Shown: positions 44,601 through 55,800 of the stretch, in pieces
How positions within the stretch are numbered: position 1 is the first letter of the stretch
How the letters are laid out: each line of letters opens with the position of its first letter
Assembly (NCBI GenBank): GCA_963969345.1
Contig: OZ017768.1
Span: 7,898,718 to 7,962,717 of the forward strand
Direction of reading: 5' to 3'
Origin: Turbatrix aceti
Taxonomy: Eukaryota > Nematoda > Chromadorea > Rhabditida > Panagrolaimidae
Length of the DNA: 64,000 bases
Position numbers and translations under genes: made by a program
Notes under the pieces: model-generated
The model's database searches: none
Told to the model about the DNA's origin: nothing
Seen by the model: the letters and a program-made list of their open reading frames with translations, nothing else

Positions 44601-45020
44601 CTCGGAACGTTGTAATTGTTGTACAGTGGTCCAACTTCGGTGTAGAGCTGTCCGAGAGCGGATAACGTGACGTCTTTGAAGGCAACGGCGACATCCGAAG
44701 CTCGGGCTAACATCTTGCGCAATCTATTTATATATTTCTAAGCAAGGCGCGTCAACCACGAACTCCATGCAACCAGCGCTATTCATCTGTTATTGATCTT
44801 GGTGGTGTATTTATCTACACAACAATATCGAAAATCAAACACAAAAGGGTGATATCGAAATCAAAGACAAAGCGTTAGTACTGACAACAAAAGAACTTCT
44901 CTCAAACAAAACAATCTTTTACGCGTTTCTGTGTACTTGTATGACATTTCAATGAAATGAATTTAGGCAGGGAATAAATAATGCCGTTAAAAAAAGTAAT
45001 ACAAATCCCATCTTGGCCAA

Positions 45021-46592
45021 TTATTTTTGTACAACATCATCTCCTTCTCTTTCGGACGGGACCGGCCCGCCCCGCGAGGCATCACATCGAATTGAAAACT
45101 TGTTATGCAGCTTGGCATCTCCGCCTTCAGGGGGAATCAAGAAGCAGTAAACGAAGCCGTCTCGCGACGCGACGAGGAGGTAATCCTTGTTGCCCAACGT
45201 GTAAACCATCGTCGACGCTTTCAGCCCGTAGAAGGGTAATCTCGCGTAAGCAAAGGATCCTGCACGATGGATATACTCGTGAGCGTGGGGAAAGTAAACC
45301 TGCACCTGGCGATCCAGGTAGACGCCCAACGAGTCGTCGACCGAGTCGACGGGCAGAGTGGGGGCCGGAAGGGCCCGTTCCGCGCTCAGGGAAAAGACGT
45401 GAACAGTTTCCGTGTTGGAAGTTGCGATGAGGAACTTCCGATTCATGCTGAAGGCCAGGCAGTGGATCTCGACGGGAACGAGGCCTCTGGAGAACTCGTA
45501 GAGCCGCGCACTGTTCTGAATCGAGTGGACACGGATTACGGTACCCCGGGTCGAAGCCGTAGCCAGCATCGTGCAATCTATGTTAAAGGATATCGCCGCG
45601 ACGGGATTTTCGTGGGCCTGGATCTTCGCTTGTAGCTCAAACGATTTCAAATCGACAACTCGGAGTTCCCCGTCCTTGGTCCAACTCGCGTGCGCCAAAA
45701 AGCTGGGATTGAAATCCGAATTCGTGTACGACAGGTCCATCACCGTCAGGCTTTCAGCACGGATTTCGCTCTTTGTGATCGTATGCAGGAGCTGAAAAAA
45801 ATCAAAAAAACCTTGAAATCTCAGATATCTACAAAAAACCAACCTTGCATGTATTCTTCAAATCATAAATATAAAAACCTATACAGGTGGCCGCAACGAT
45901 GCGCCTACGGTTGATACGAATCGCAGAAACGGCATACGGGTGGCCGAGTGTAGCGATCGGAGTGGGATTCGTAAAGCTCTGAACCACCACCTGCGTTGGA
46001 TAATTCTTCGGAACGTAGATGAGCAACTCCATCAGACGCTCCATAGCCAGCATTTGGTTACTGGTTGGCAGCATACGCTTCGGTTTGCCCTTTGAAGTGG
46101 CCAGGATTCCCGCGTCGAAGACGCAGGACTTGGCATTGTCGCTGACGAGCAGGGAGCGACTGTATTGGTTGAAATGGACGATATCTAATGCATCTTCCAA
46201 TAACGCCTCTGAAAAGGTTTGAATGTCAGAGAAAAGTAAGAAAAACGCACAAAAAGTAAGAAAGACAAAATGCCGTAAAAATTACGATATGGAGCAAACG
46301 TAACACAAAAAACGGTAGAAAAGGTCAGAAAACGTTACTCCAATGAACTTTCTGGTCGTTGTTTTTGTTACTTTTCAACAAAAATCGTAATATTTACGAT
46401 ACGTTCCGCAAAAACCTTTTTTCACAGTTTTATAAACCCGCGATGCACAAAAAACTCACCCGGAACGGTGTATTTGTTGTACATCCTTCCAGCTTCGGTG
46501 TAGAGCTGTCCGAGAGCGGATTCGGTGCCCTGGGCGGCGAGATCGACGACGACTTTGAAAGCAACGGCAGCAGCTGCAGCTTGGATCATCAT
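45021..46592 (-). CDS. ATG-18/WIPI-type PROPPIN (autophagy WD-repeat protein), intact copy
   Basis: Exons 46592-46460, 46208-45844 and 45791-45021 give 422 residues, normal for the family. PROPPINs are seven-bladed WD propellers that bind PI3P and PI(3,5)P2 and recruit ATG2/ATG16-type partners to the growing autophagosome. Signatures seen: VHFNQYSRSLLV (blade 1), LHTI, AHENPVAAISFN, LATASTRGTVIRV, LYEFSRG and SNTETVHVF, closest to ATG-18/WIPI1-2 rather than WDR45. The lipid-binding FRRG motif is FSRG here (residues 266-269), so one of the two key arginines is lost. The N-terminus (MMIQAAAAAVAF...) is unusual. It may be a divergent or lipid-weak paralog rather than the main atg-18. Exon 1 ATG chosen because the exon is in phase and similar in the tandem copy. 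Confidence 0.88.
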
Positions 46593-49166
46593 GCTAGCGG
46601 AAGAGCATAAACCGCGGTTTATGCGCAATCGATTGCCAGGAAGAACCTAAGCAAGAAGCGACTGCCACACACACACACTTGCACAGCTACAGTGCAACCA
46701 GCACTGTCAATCTAAACGGAGAAATAAATAGACGATCGTGGTAGTACCCGTATCAGGATGAAGATATCGAAATCACACACAAAAGCGCAGAGCACCTATC
46801 TTTCTTGCATGTCATAGACACACACACGTGCACCCGCGGGCAGTGTTCGGGGCGAGACACCCGCAAACGCGAAATTGCAGCTGATCGCTGTAGGTATGGG
46901 GCTAATGAGAGAGAGCTAATGACGGTGGCTTACTGGTCAGACAGGTCACCTGACTCAAAGTGTGAGCAGACGCAAGATAAATGTTTTCTTGGCTGTTGAG
47001 CTGTTGTAAAAACTTGCACTGTGCAAATGACTTTTAAATTCAAAAAAAAACATGACTACGATATTGTTACCGTTTTCAACCAGATGAAATTTTGACATTA
47101 TGCAATTTCACGTCATTTTTTTGAATTAAATTAATTTTAATTTTAATTAAAATTAAAATTAAAATTAAAATTTTTAAATAAAATAAAAAAAAATTAATTT
47201 TTTTAGTTTTAATTTTTTAAGTTTTAAAAATATTTTTTAATGTTGATTTTAAAAGTGATTTTTTAAAATAAATTTTTTTAGATTTTCATAAATATGTATT
47301 TTTCGAATTTTTCATTTTTTTTTTCAAAATTTTTTTTTATTATGTAAATTTTTTTTTCAGTCACAAAACAGATCACCTTTCCAAAAAATAACAAAAACTG
47401 ACAATCATAAAATATTTTTCTCCTCCTCTTTCTTTTTTCGCAAATTTATCGCAAGTTTGAATCTCAAAATCTCCTCTTCTTTTGTCTGGCCGCTGTTGTT
47501 CATAATGATTTGTCTAGAGATTCATAGATTCATAATCTCACAGAAGAACATTGTTTTTCTCTCCCCCTCAAAGCTGCCAGAGGGGAGAGGAACCAACCAG
47601 AGCCAAAAGAGCAAAAAAGCCATGACCGTTGTATTTTCTAAATATACGTACGCGCACGCAGACATGGCCCCAGCGTGTATTATTGTTTTGATCGTAATTT
47701 ATTACCTGACAGGTATTACCCGGGCGGATAATAAACTCGAATAATAGCTTTCATATCACTTTTGTTGTTGTTTGTTTTCTGTTTCGGTTTAAACTTTTTG
47801 TTCTCGTACATCGTGTTATGACGACTTTATTGACATGTGTGGAACATTTTTTTGAAAAACCTGTAAAATTTTAACGAGGAAGTTTCTTGGACAAAAAATC
47901 ATTCGAGTCGATAAAACGCGTCCATCTAAAAAGTTGGAACCGACTGTAACACAGGTGCATAAATAGAAATCACCCAGACTGACAAAAAGTATCGTAATTA
48001 TTTTACGATACTTTCCAGCTGATCATAAAATTACGATTGATACAAAATGTGGTTTTTTATCTTTCCCACGGGAAATTTACGAGTTCACACTTCTTTGAGA
48101 TAACGTCACTTTCTTTGTGTCCTTTTGCCTTTGATTTACGACTAATTTTTCCAAACCGTCATCACTCGTGTTCCAGTCCGTAGTCGTCGTGTTTTTTTAT
48201 TACTCACCTTTGTCTCGTGTTTCGTACAAAGGTCAATAAATACAAGGAAACACTCAATAAAGAAAAAAAACCTAATTTAGGTTGCCAGTCACAAAATAGT
48301 AACGTCCAGGTTGTGTAATATCCCAACAAGGAAGTACTTAGTTGAGCTGTCAACTTTTTTTTGAACCTGTCATGTAGCCGATGGCGACGGCGATCAACTT
48401 GTTTTGTGACATTTTTTGTTTGAACAAAAAACGTATAAATTGTGGACACTTGGGATTTGTCCAGAAATTACGTCATCGTAAATAAAATCGGAAATTTTTA
48501 TCCTTTTCCAAAAATCGCTCTTTTTTGGAGTTTTTTGTAAGTTATGTAGGCGTACACGATGTTTTTCGTGACTTTTTGCAACCTTCGGTTGAGATGTTTT
48601 TTCCTTCTTCAGGGTAGGGCAGACGACGTTGTTAGTTTCATTTGCAGCACAGAATAGGGCACGTATGTAAACTTGAAAAAGCAGCGGTCTGTGTCGAGGT
48701 AAAAGAAGGTGACGCAACATCATTTTACGATGAAACTTATTATCTCATCGTAAATTAAATAATTTTTTATCATAAATTTACGATGAGCTAATAAGGTGTC
48801 AGAAATTCTTTTTGCATTTCACAAATTTCCAGTTTTTAAACTAAGATTCAACTTCATAAGAGAAGAGTTTCCATGAAGTTGAAAAACAGTTGCATTCTTG
48901 TGCATTTCACTGAAATATGTCCTTTGGAGACAAAATCAAAGCGTTCAAAAAAAACATTGAGCGATCGACTCAATTTTTTTTGTACGCAGGCAAGGACAAT
49001 TTCCTTGTTCTGCACATTTGGAAACAGTAATTGGCCGGTGTCTGCCTCAACGACCTTTAATAAATCAAAGTAAAGTGCGCCTAATTGTTTTCCTCCAACC
49101 GCAAATGAGTTCTTTCTTTCCATCAAGTCCCACAGACTTTTTTTGCGTGAGCCTGAGTTGGCCTGG
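46593..49166. other. Intergenic, AT-rich; no supported gene
   Basis: 46600-46900 is probably the PROPPIN promoter region, with ACACAC runs. 47125-47180 is an AATTTTAATTAAAATT simple repeat. 47990-48790 is rich in TTTACGAT/ATCGTAAA palindromes, including a 13-bp-arm hairpin (48744-48756 with 48775-48787). The stretch 47664-47743 could encode a 26-residue hydrophobic peptide, which I do not support as a gene. Confidence 0.5.
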
Positions 49167-49589
49167 GACTGTTCAGCAGTGTAACATCGCCTTCGCCTTC
49201 ATCGCCCCCGGAGGCGCCTTCAGATCGCCTTCGCCTCCGGAGGCGAAGGCGAAGGCGAAGGCAAAAAATTGATCGCCTCCAATTGCCTTCGCCTCCATCG
49301 CCTTCAGACCTTTACAATTTTGAACAAAAAATTTGAATGGCTTTAAATTCTAACCACAAATAGTCAAAAAACAGTTTTACCACTTTATTTAATAGAATTA
49401 AAAGCCTTCTATTATCATAATTTCGCTTTCTGCTATGGTTTTGTAATAGAAAATTTGAGAATTGACACCAAAGGCGCCTCTGATCGCCTTCGTCTCTGGA
49501 GGCGCCTTCATCGCCTTCGCCTTCGCCTCCGGAGGCGAAGGCGAAGGCGAAGGCAATAATTTTGGTTTGCGTTACACTGCTGTTCAGTC
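49167..49589. mobile_element. GGCGAAGGC-rich foldback/MITE-like element
   Basis: The 19-bp ends 49167-49185 (GACTGTTCAGCAGTGTAAC) and 49571-49589 are inverted repeats with 17/19 matches. Inside, two long palindromes are built from GCCTTC/GAAGGC words around CCTCCGGAGG (49185-49310 and 49488-49557), separated by AT-rich DNA. No coding capacity. The design parallels the GAGC-rich foldback in the receptor intron. The left end of BEL/Pao copy 2 lies 13 bp away. Confidence 0.7.
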
Positions 49590-49597
49590 AAGCATCA

Positions 49598-49602
49598 GTA
49601 GC
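49598..49602. repeat. Target-site duplication GTAGC, left
   Basis: The 5 bp immediately outside the left LTR, matching 57610-57614 outside the right LTR. Five bp is usual for BEL/Pao integration. Confidence 0.85.
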
Positions 49603-49806
49603 TTTCAATCGATCCAAGAGAGAGAGTAGAAAGCTCTTTCTTTATTCAATCCAAGCACATCAAAAATGCAAAACGTAAGCGCATTTATACCCCCTTTGCG
49701 GCCGGATATGTATCCGGCCGATTCGGGGGGATCGGGGGGCTTCCGGGAGCGCTTGTCGCTGACAACTGGCAAGAGCTCGTTGCCAGCGACTTCGCTGGCG
49801 GCGACA
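49603..49806 (-). repeat. 3' LTR of BEL/Pao copy 2
   Basis: Read on -, begins TGTCGCC and ends TTGAAA; same sequence as 57406-57609. Confidence 0.95.
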
Positions 49807-49819
49807 CTCCCGGGGGGCG

Positions 49820-52800
49820 TCAGCGACGACGGTGGCGGCAGACGAGAAGCAGCACGCCCACGGCCACGAGGTCGAGGAGGAGCAGTGTTCGGGAGTCCGG
49901 TGTCGCCTCGGTGAGAGTTGGTAGCCGTGCTGCAAGGGGGCGGTACGGGTTGCTTGCCTGATGCTGCCGGAAGATGACGGCGTGCGCGACTCCTGCGCAG
50001 CGGGCGCTGCACCTCACTTCGCCGTCGTCAGAGACCGGTAGAGTGATCATAGTGGCCGCGGTGGTGGTGTTGCATTCCACCACAAGAACCTCGTTGCCGC
50101 ATTCGACGAGAATCTGCTCTTCTTCTGGGGCGCTGCACAGCACCGTCACTGCTTCGCCGGTCGCTGCCGTAAGTGTTGGTCCCACCGTGATCGTACAGTT
50201 AGTCTCGGCAGCGCTGGATGATGCCAAGTGCCAACCTGCGATGCTGACTTCGAGTTCGACGGTAGCTTGGTCCGGTCGAAATGCAGGCCCCGCAGGCGTC
50301 GAGTGCAGCAGGCCGGTCTTCCATGGCGTTGGCAAGGCATCGTCTAGCCAGGCTTGTAGCGGGGGGTCTGGCTCGCACAGGCAATTGACCGTCGTCGCCG
50401 TCGGTTGGCAGCCGCATCGCGGCTGAAAGGTAAACAGTTCCTCGCCGTGGCTGCGCCGTAGTCGTATTGCGTCGAGCGAGGGTGCGATCGCCCATTCCTG
50501 TCCTCGTCGCAAGAGAAAGACTTCACCGGGTGTTTGTAGGGCTTGGTTCAGCGTAACCGTGATGTTGCCGCTTACGGTGGTGGGCACTCCGTCGTAGAGC
50601 CGTACGCGAGTTGATTCCGTGGTGTGTCGTGTGGTAAGTTCCACGATGACTTGAACGCTGCTTGCCCATTCGTCGCATCGATAGATCGAAATCGCACGTG
50701 TGTCGTCCTCCGGTAGTGCCACCAGTCTGTAGAAGATGCATGACGGGGTGGGCAAAGCGCACCCTGTGAAGATCCATTCTGGGCCATTTACGCATGAAGT
50801 CGTGCCCGGAAACTGGTTCACGTTGTCGAACTCCGGTAAGTGGTCGTTGGCTTTGACCTCTGCGCACGTGTTGAGAACACATGAGCCGCTGGCCGGGCAT
50901 CGTTGCACTGCTGCCGTAGCCGTCTTATAGCTACGCGTGTCAAACATGTGTCGTGGTCGACAAAGTAGCTGTGGCTTGTGGAGGGCTAGGGCGATCTGGC
51001 CGTGAACCGTGTCGTTGCTATCCAGCAATAGCAAGCATGGTCGTTGTCCCACGTCGCGCAACGTCAGACGTGCTTCGCCGAAGTGGGAGCATCCTGAGTC
51101 CGTGCATTGTGCCGCGTACGTTGACATGACGTTGCTCGTTGTGCAGACGGCACCCTCGCCACCCGGAAGAAACAGCAGGCAAAGTGCGAAGATGACGCGA
51201 CGACGGGCACTGCGGGGGTTGCGGCAAACGAGCCACAAGAGCAACCGCAGTGGTAGGCTAAGTAGTTGCAACACGAGGCGGCAGACGATGGCCAGGGGGT
51301 TGAATACCGTCATAAGATGACCGATCGTGGTGCAGCAGAGGATAAGCGTGAGCAAGATGAGGCATGCGTAGCCGACCGGACCAAAGATGAAGGTATCTGT
51401 GATCACTGGTGCGTTGACGAGGGGAAGTGCGTCCGTACGGGGGAGCCAGGCGCTAAGTGTCATTGCCACAGTCGCGGTAGTTGCCAGCGCGCGTGGTTGA
51501 GTACGCGGACGAAGCTCATAGCGCGGCATCTGAGGTGGCAACTGCGGTGGGGCCGCTTCAGGAGAAGTCGCCGCTGGTAGAGGTGCAGGGTGCTTACGAG
51601 GACGACCACGGCGGCGACGGGCCTCTGGTGCTGCGGCTGCCGTTGGCGACGGCGAACGATCGAGTTGCACGGGTGTGGAGTCGCTGGTGATGGCTGGACT
51701 GTCAACGGCAAACTCTAAGGGCGCAAGCTTGTTGACGGGGCGGCGAACAGTACGGCCGTTGGCCATGCGGACGGTGGCCGACCGAATTGCGGCGTCAGCG
51801 GAGTCGTGGAGCGCCACCACACGCCCGATACGCCACTGGTTGCGTGGAACAGCGTCGTCGAGCATGAGAACCACCTCGTCGATGACCGGTATGCGTGGCT
51901 CGTGGTAACGTGTGCCGTGCAGTAGGCGTTCAGACCGGTCGCGAAGGTCCATGAGGTAGACGCTGCGGTAGTGCTGCCAGAATGTTTCGAGGCGTTGGTG
52001 GCTGTCGCGCCATAGCGCCAAAAGATCGGCCGTCGTTGCGGCGGCTTGCGGAGGAGTTGTAAGAGTCGTCGGGATGACACTTGGCGTGCCCAGAGGCAAC
52101 AGAAAGTCAAGAGGACGAAAGACTTCTGGCGCTGCCGCGGAGCTGTGCGTAAGCGGTCGGGAGTTGATCGTGAATTCAACTTCCGCGAGTAAGGTAGTAA
52201 ATTCCTCGAGGTGAAGCCAACTGCGACCGATACTGCTTTTCAGCGGCTGCTTGATGACGCCAATGATGCGTTCCCAGACGCCACCTTGCCACGGTGCATG
52301 TGCCACGATGTTCGACCAGGTGATGCCATTGTTGGTGCAGTGCTCATCGAGTGCGTCGGTGACTGCCGGTGGTAGCTGGAGTTCGGGCCAAGCGGTGCGC
52401 ACTGCCGAGCTGGCAAGTTGAAATGTAGTCGCGTTGTCGGAAGTTATCGAGGACGGTCGCCCGCGTCGTGAGAAGAATCGCCGTAGAGCTGCCAAGCAGG
52501 AAGACCCTGAGAGCGAATGTACGACTTCGAGGTGCACTGCCCGCGTGACGAAGCATGTGAAGACTGCGACCCAGATTTTCATAGCTTGCGTGGGCTCCGT
52601 GGGGGACCGCACTGTACAAGGACCAAAGTAATCCAGGCCCACGTGGTCGAACGGACGCGTTGGCGTGACTCGTGTTGCCGGTAATGCTGCCATTGGAGGG
52701 GCCGCAAACGGGCGCGCATCCCGTTTACGACAGGCACCGCATCGACGTAGTTGTCCTTTGACCAACTGCCTGCCTTGTGGGATCCAAAACTGCTGGCGCA

Positions 52801-55800
52801 ACTCTGTCCACGTCGTTTGTTCGCCGGCATGTCGAAGTTGCAGATGCACGTGCGCGGCCAGATGTTTGGCGAGCAGTGCTTGCGGCGAGAGAAAGACGGG
52901 TTGACATGCATCTGCTGACAGCGGTGAGTGGATCAGACGGCTGTCGTACCGCAGAACGCCGTCGACGTCCGTGAAGAGCACCGGGGTGTGCATCTTGGTC
53001 GGAGGAAAGTCTTGCTGCGCCTGTAGGATGAGAACGCGTTTGGCGATTGCGAGGTCGGTCGCCGACAACTTGGGGGCCTGTGCTGCCGCTGTGAGTTGTT
53101 TCATGAGCGGTGTCGAGGCTCTGTGTTGCAGAAATCGAGCACACGCACGATGAACGAGTGCCTGTGCGCGAACCAGACCAATGTAGCTGTTGCTCGACTG
53201 TAGGTTGACACACGGCCACGTTGACGCCGATTCCGCAACACGAGTAGCGAACGCCGGAACAGTGGGTGACGACGGCCATGTCGCTTCGGGCTGCGCAAGC
53301 CATGCCGGTCCATGTAGCCATTCCGGTCTGTTTCGCAGCTCGTCAGGGTCGAGACCACGCGTACCGATGTCTGCCGGGTTGTCCGTGGTCGACACGTAGT
53401 TCACTGTCGTGGTGACAGAGCGTATGAAACGTACGCGATTCGTGACAAACACGGGTAGAACTGCTTGGGGAGATGATCGTACCCAGCCGAGGGCCGCCTG
53501 TGAATCGGTCCAGAGTGCCGGTGCTGCCTGCAGTGCCATGTGTGTCTGTAGAAAAGAACACAACTGGGCGCCGAGGTGCAATGCCACGAGTTCAAGACGA
53601 GGAATGGTAATGTCGAGTACCTCGCTTTCTGTCATGGTGGTGGGTGCAATGCGGGATTTGGCCATAAGCAACTGAGGGCGTTGCGTGGGTTCCGCAAAGA
53701 CCAGGTAGGCGACCGCTGCGTAGTGATGCTTGGATGCATCACAGAAGACATGAAGTCGTGCCGACGGCAGGTTACCGGGTAGATAGCGAGGCACGGTCCA
53801 GGTTTTGCCCGCGAAACCGTGAAGGAGTCGCTGCCAACGAGCGGTGTCGCCGTCAGAAAGTTGGGCGTCCCAGTCGTATCGGCCGTGCAGGTCGCGCAGG
53901 AAGTGACGAGCAGGTACAAGAGCCGGGGAGGTCCATCCGAGCGGGTCGTAGACTGACGCGACGACGCTGGCGATGACGCGCTTTGTCACGGGTCCTGCTG
54001 GTGCCGTCGGGAAGTCGATCCGGAGGGTGTCTTGCGCAGTGTCCCAAACGATGCCCAGGATTTTGAACGGGTCGTCGTTGTCGGCAAACTCAGCGTGGAT
54101 TGTTGCGTCGTTGGAGCGAAACTGCCGCAAATTCATCTTGGCTTCCGCGAAAAGTGCTTTGGCACGGATGCAGAGTTCACGGGCTTCGTGCGTCGTGCGG
54201 GCTGGCATGAAGACGTTATCGGCGTATATCATGTCGGCGATAACTTGTGCGAGGTTACCGTCCGCCGTCGACAGGTGCTGGCGCAGCACCGCATTCAGGA
54301 TGAACGGTGAGCAGTTGAGCCCGAAGGGGAGTCGGGTAAACCGATAGATGATCAGGTTGTCGGCAGAAGCGGGTTTCGTCGGGTCTTTGAGAAATAGGAA
54401 TCGCAGTAGGTTCCGGTCGTCTTCTTGGATGCCGATCATGAGGAACGCTTTCTCGACGTCCGCCGAAACCAGAATCGGAGCGAACCGCGCGCGTAGTAGA
54501 ATGGACGCCAGGTTGCCCAGAAGCAACGGGCCTCGGTACAGGATCTGCTTCAAGGAGTGCCCTGTTCTGCCTTGCTTGGCCGAACCGTCGTAGACGATAC
54601 GCTTCTTCTTGTCCGTGACCACCATATGGTGAGGGATGTAGTGGCAGGGGCCCGTAGGAAGGGCGTCTAGGGCAACGGGCTCGATGATGCGCTCCGTGAG
54701 CTGTTGCTGGATGATGTCGACATACGCCTGCCAGCTCTCGGGATTTGTCGTTTGCCAGTGCCGCGACGTAGACAGCAATCGTGCACGTGCCAGAAAAAAG
54801 TTGTCGCTGAAGTCCGCCGGTAACGGTCGTCGGGGCAGGCGCACGTGGTAGCGGCCGTCGGGCGTGCGTATGATGGATGCCTGTAGCTCGCTCAAGGCGC
54901 GGTCATCGTCTTGCTCCCATGGGTCATCGCTGATGCCAATGGCGTCGAGTGCCCACTGCTTCTGGAGGAGCTCTGAGAGTTGCGCTGTTTTGGACTGCGC
55001 GGGTGACACGCGAAGTGGCGCTGCCGTGACCATGGCTGAGGAATCCACTTGTCCGCAAACGATGGGGCCAAATACGGTGTTGAGCTCGTAGAGGCCGTCC
55101 GTGCGCCGTTGCGGTGGTCCTTGGATGACATCAAAGTAGGCGTCTATGCCTATGAGGACATCGACGGCTGCTGTGGTGTCAGGGGCGGCGGCGGCGTGCT
55201 TGAGCGGTTGTAAGAGATCGTCGACCGCCCAACACTTGACCACGAGATCGGCCCCGTCCGTGCGAAGCAAGCGGATCTGATGTCGTTGCGCGGAAATCTG
55301 CTGCGTGCGGCCGCCAATGGTGGCAACCGTGAGCATGGTGTCGTCGAGGACTGGGAGGTTGAGAGACTTTGCCAATGTCGTAGAGATGAAACTGGCTTCG
55401 CTGCCCGAGTCGAGGAGCATCATAACGTCAGCGTTGGTCTGGTGATGATGGACGCGGATGGTTGTCAACGGCAAGTAGGTGTTCGCCGATGACAGCGTCG
55501 TTGTGGTCACTTGTGCCGCCGGTGCTGGCGCCGGAGCAACAGTGCCGCTCGTTGTGTCGTTGTTGGGGGTACAAAGTACCAGGTGGTGCCCAGTTTTGTG
55601 ACAGGAGCGGCACGGACGTTGACGCTTGTCGCAGCCGGTGGACAAGTGATCCGCCGACAGGCAGATGAAGCAGCGACGCAGCTCGCGGATGCGTGCTTTT
55701 CGCTGTTCACTGCCGACCACCTTGGTGCAGCGGGTCGTGCTGTGGGCTGCATCGTTGCAGAAGAGGCACGGTCGGCGTGGTTTAGCGGCGCCGTCCGTGG

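Larger units (their letters stand above)
42872..44713 (-). pseudogene. ATG-18/WIPI-like PROPPIN, left tandem copy, frameshifted
   Basis: Same three-exon plan as the right copy: exon 1 44713-44602, exon 2 44206-43901, exon 3 43829-42872 (200 Ns inside). Exon 1 is 21 bp shorter. Exon 2 lacks 62 bp after the codons YPTQV, which throws the frame before the third blade and makes a premature stop likely. The codons beyond (AIRIN, then IVAATK) are still recognisable in the shifted frame. Exon 3 lacks a 12-bp AKIQ block in frame, and Gly of STRGT is Tyr. The FSRG motif is kept. The 3' half is well conserved, so the break may be young. An assembly error near the gap is possible but would not explain a clean 62-bp loss. 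Its 3' third is the part repeated in the 5.85-kb array. Confidence 0.75.

Noticed and set aside
47664..47743. Hydrophobic 26-residue ORF (MAPACIIVLIVIYY...)
   Set aside because: Too short, no homologous copy or promoter/acceptor support.
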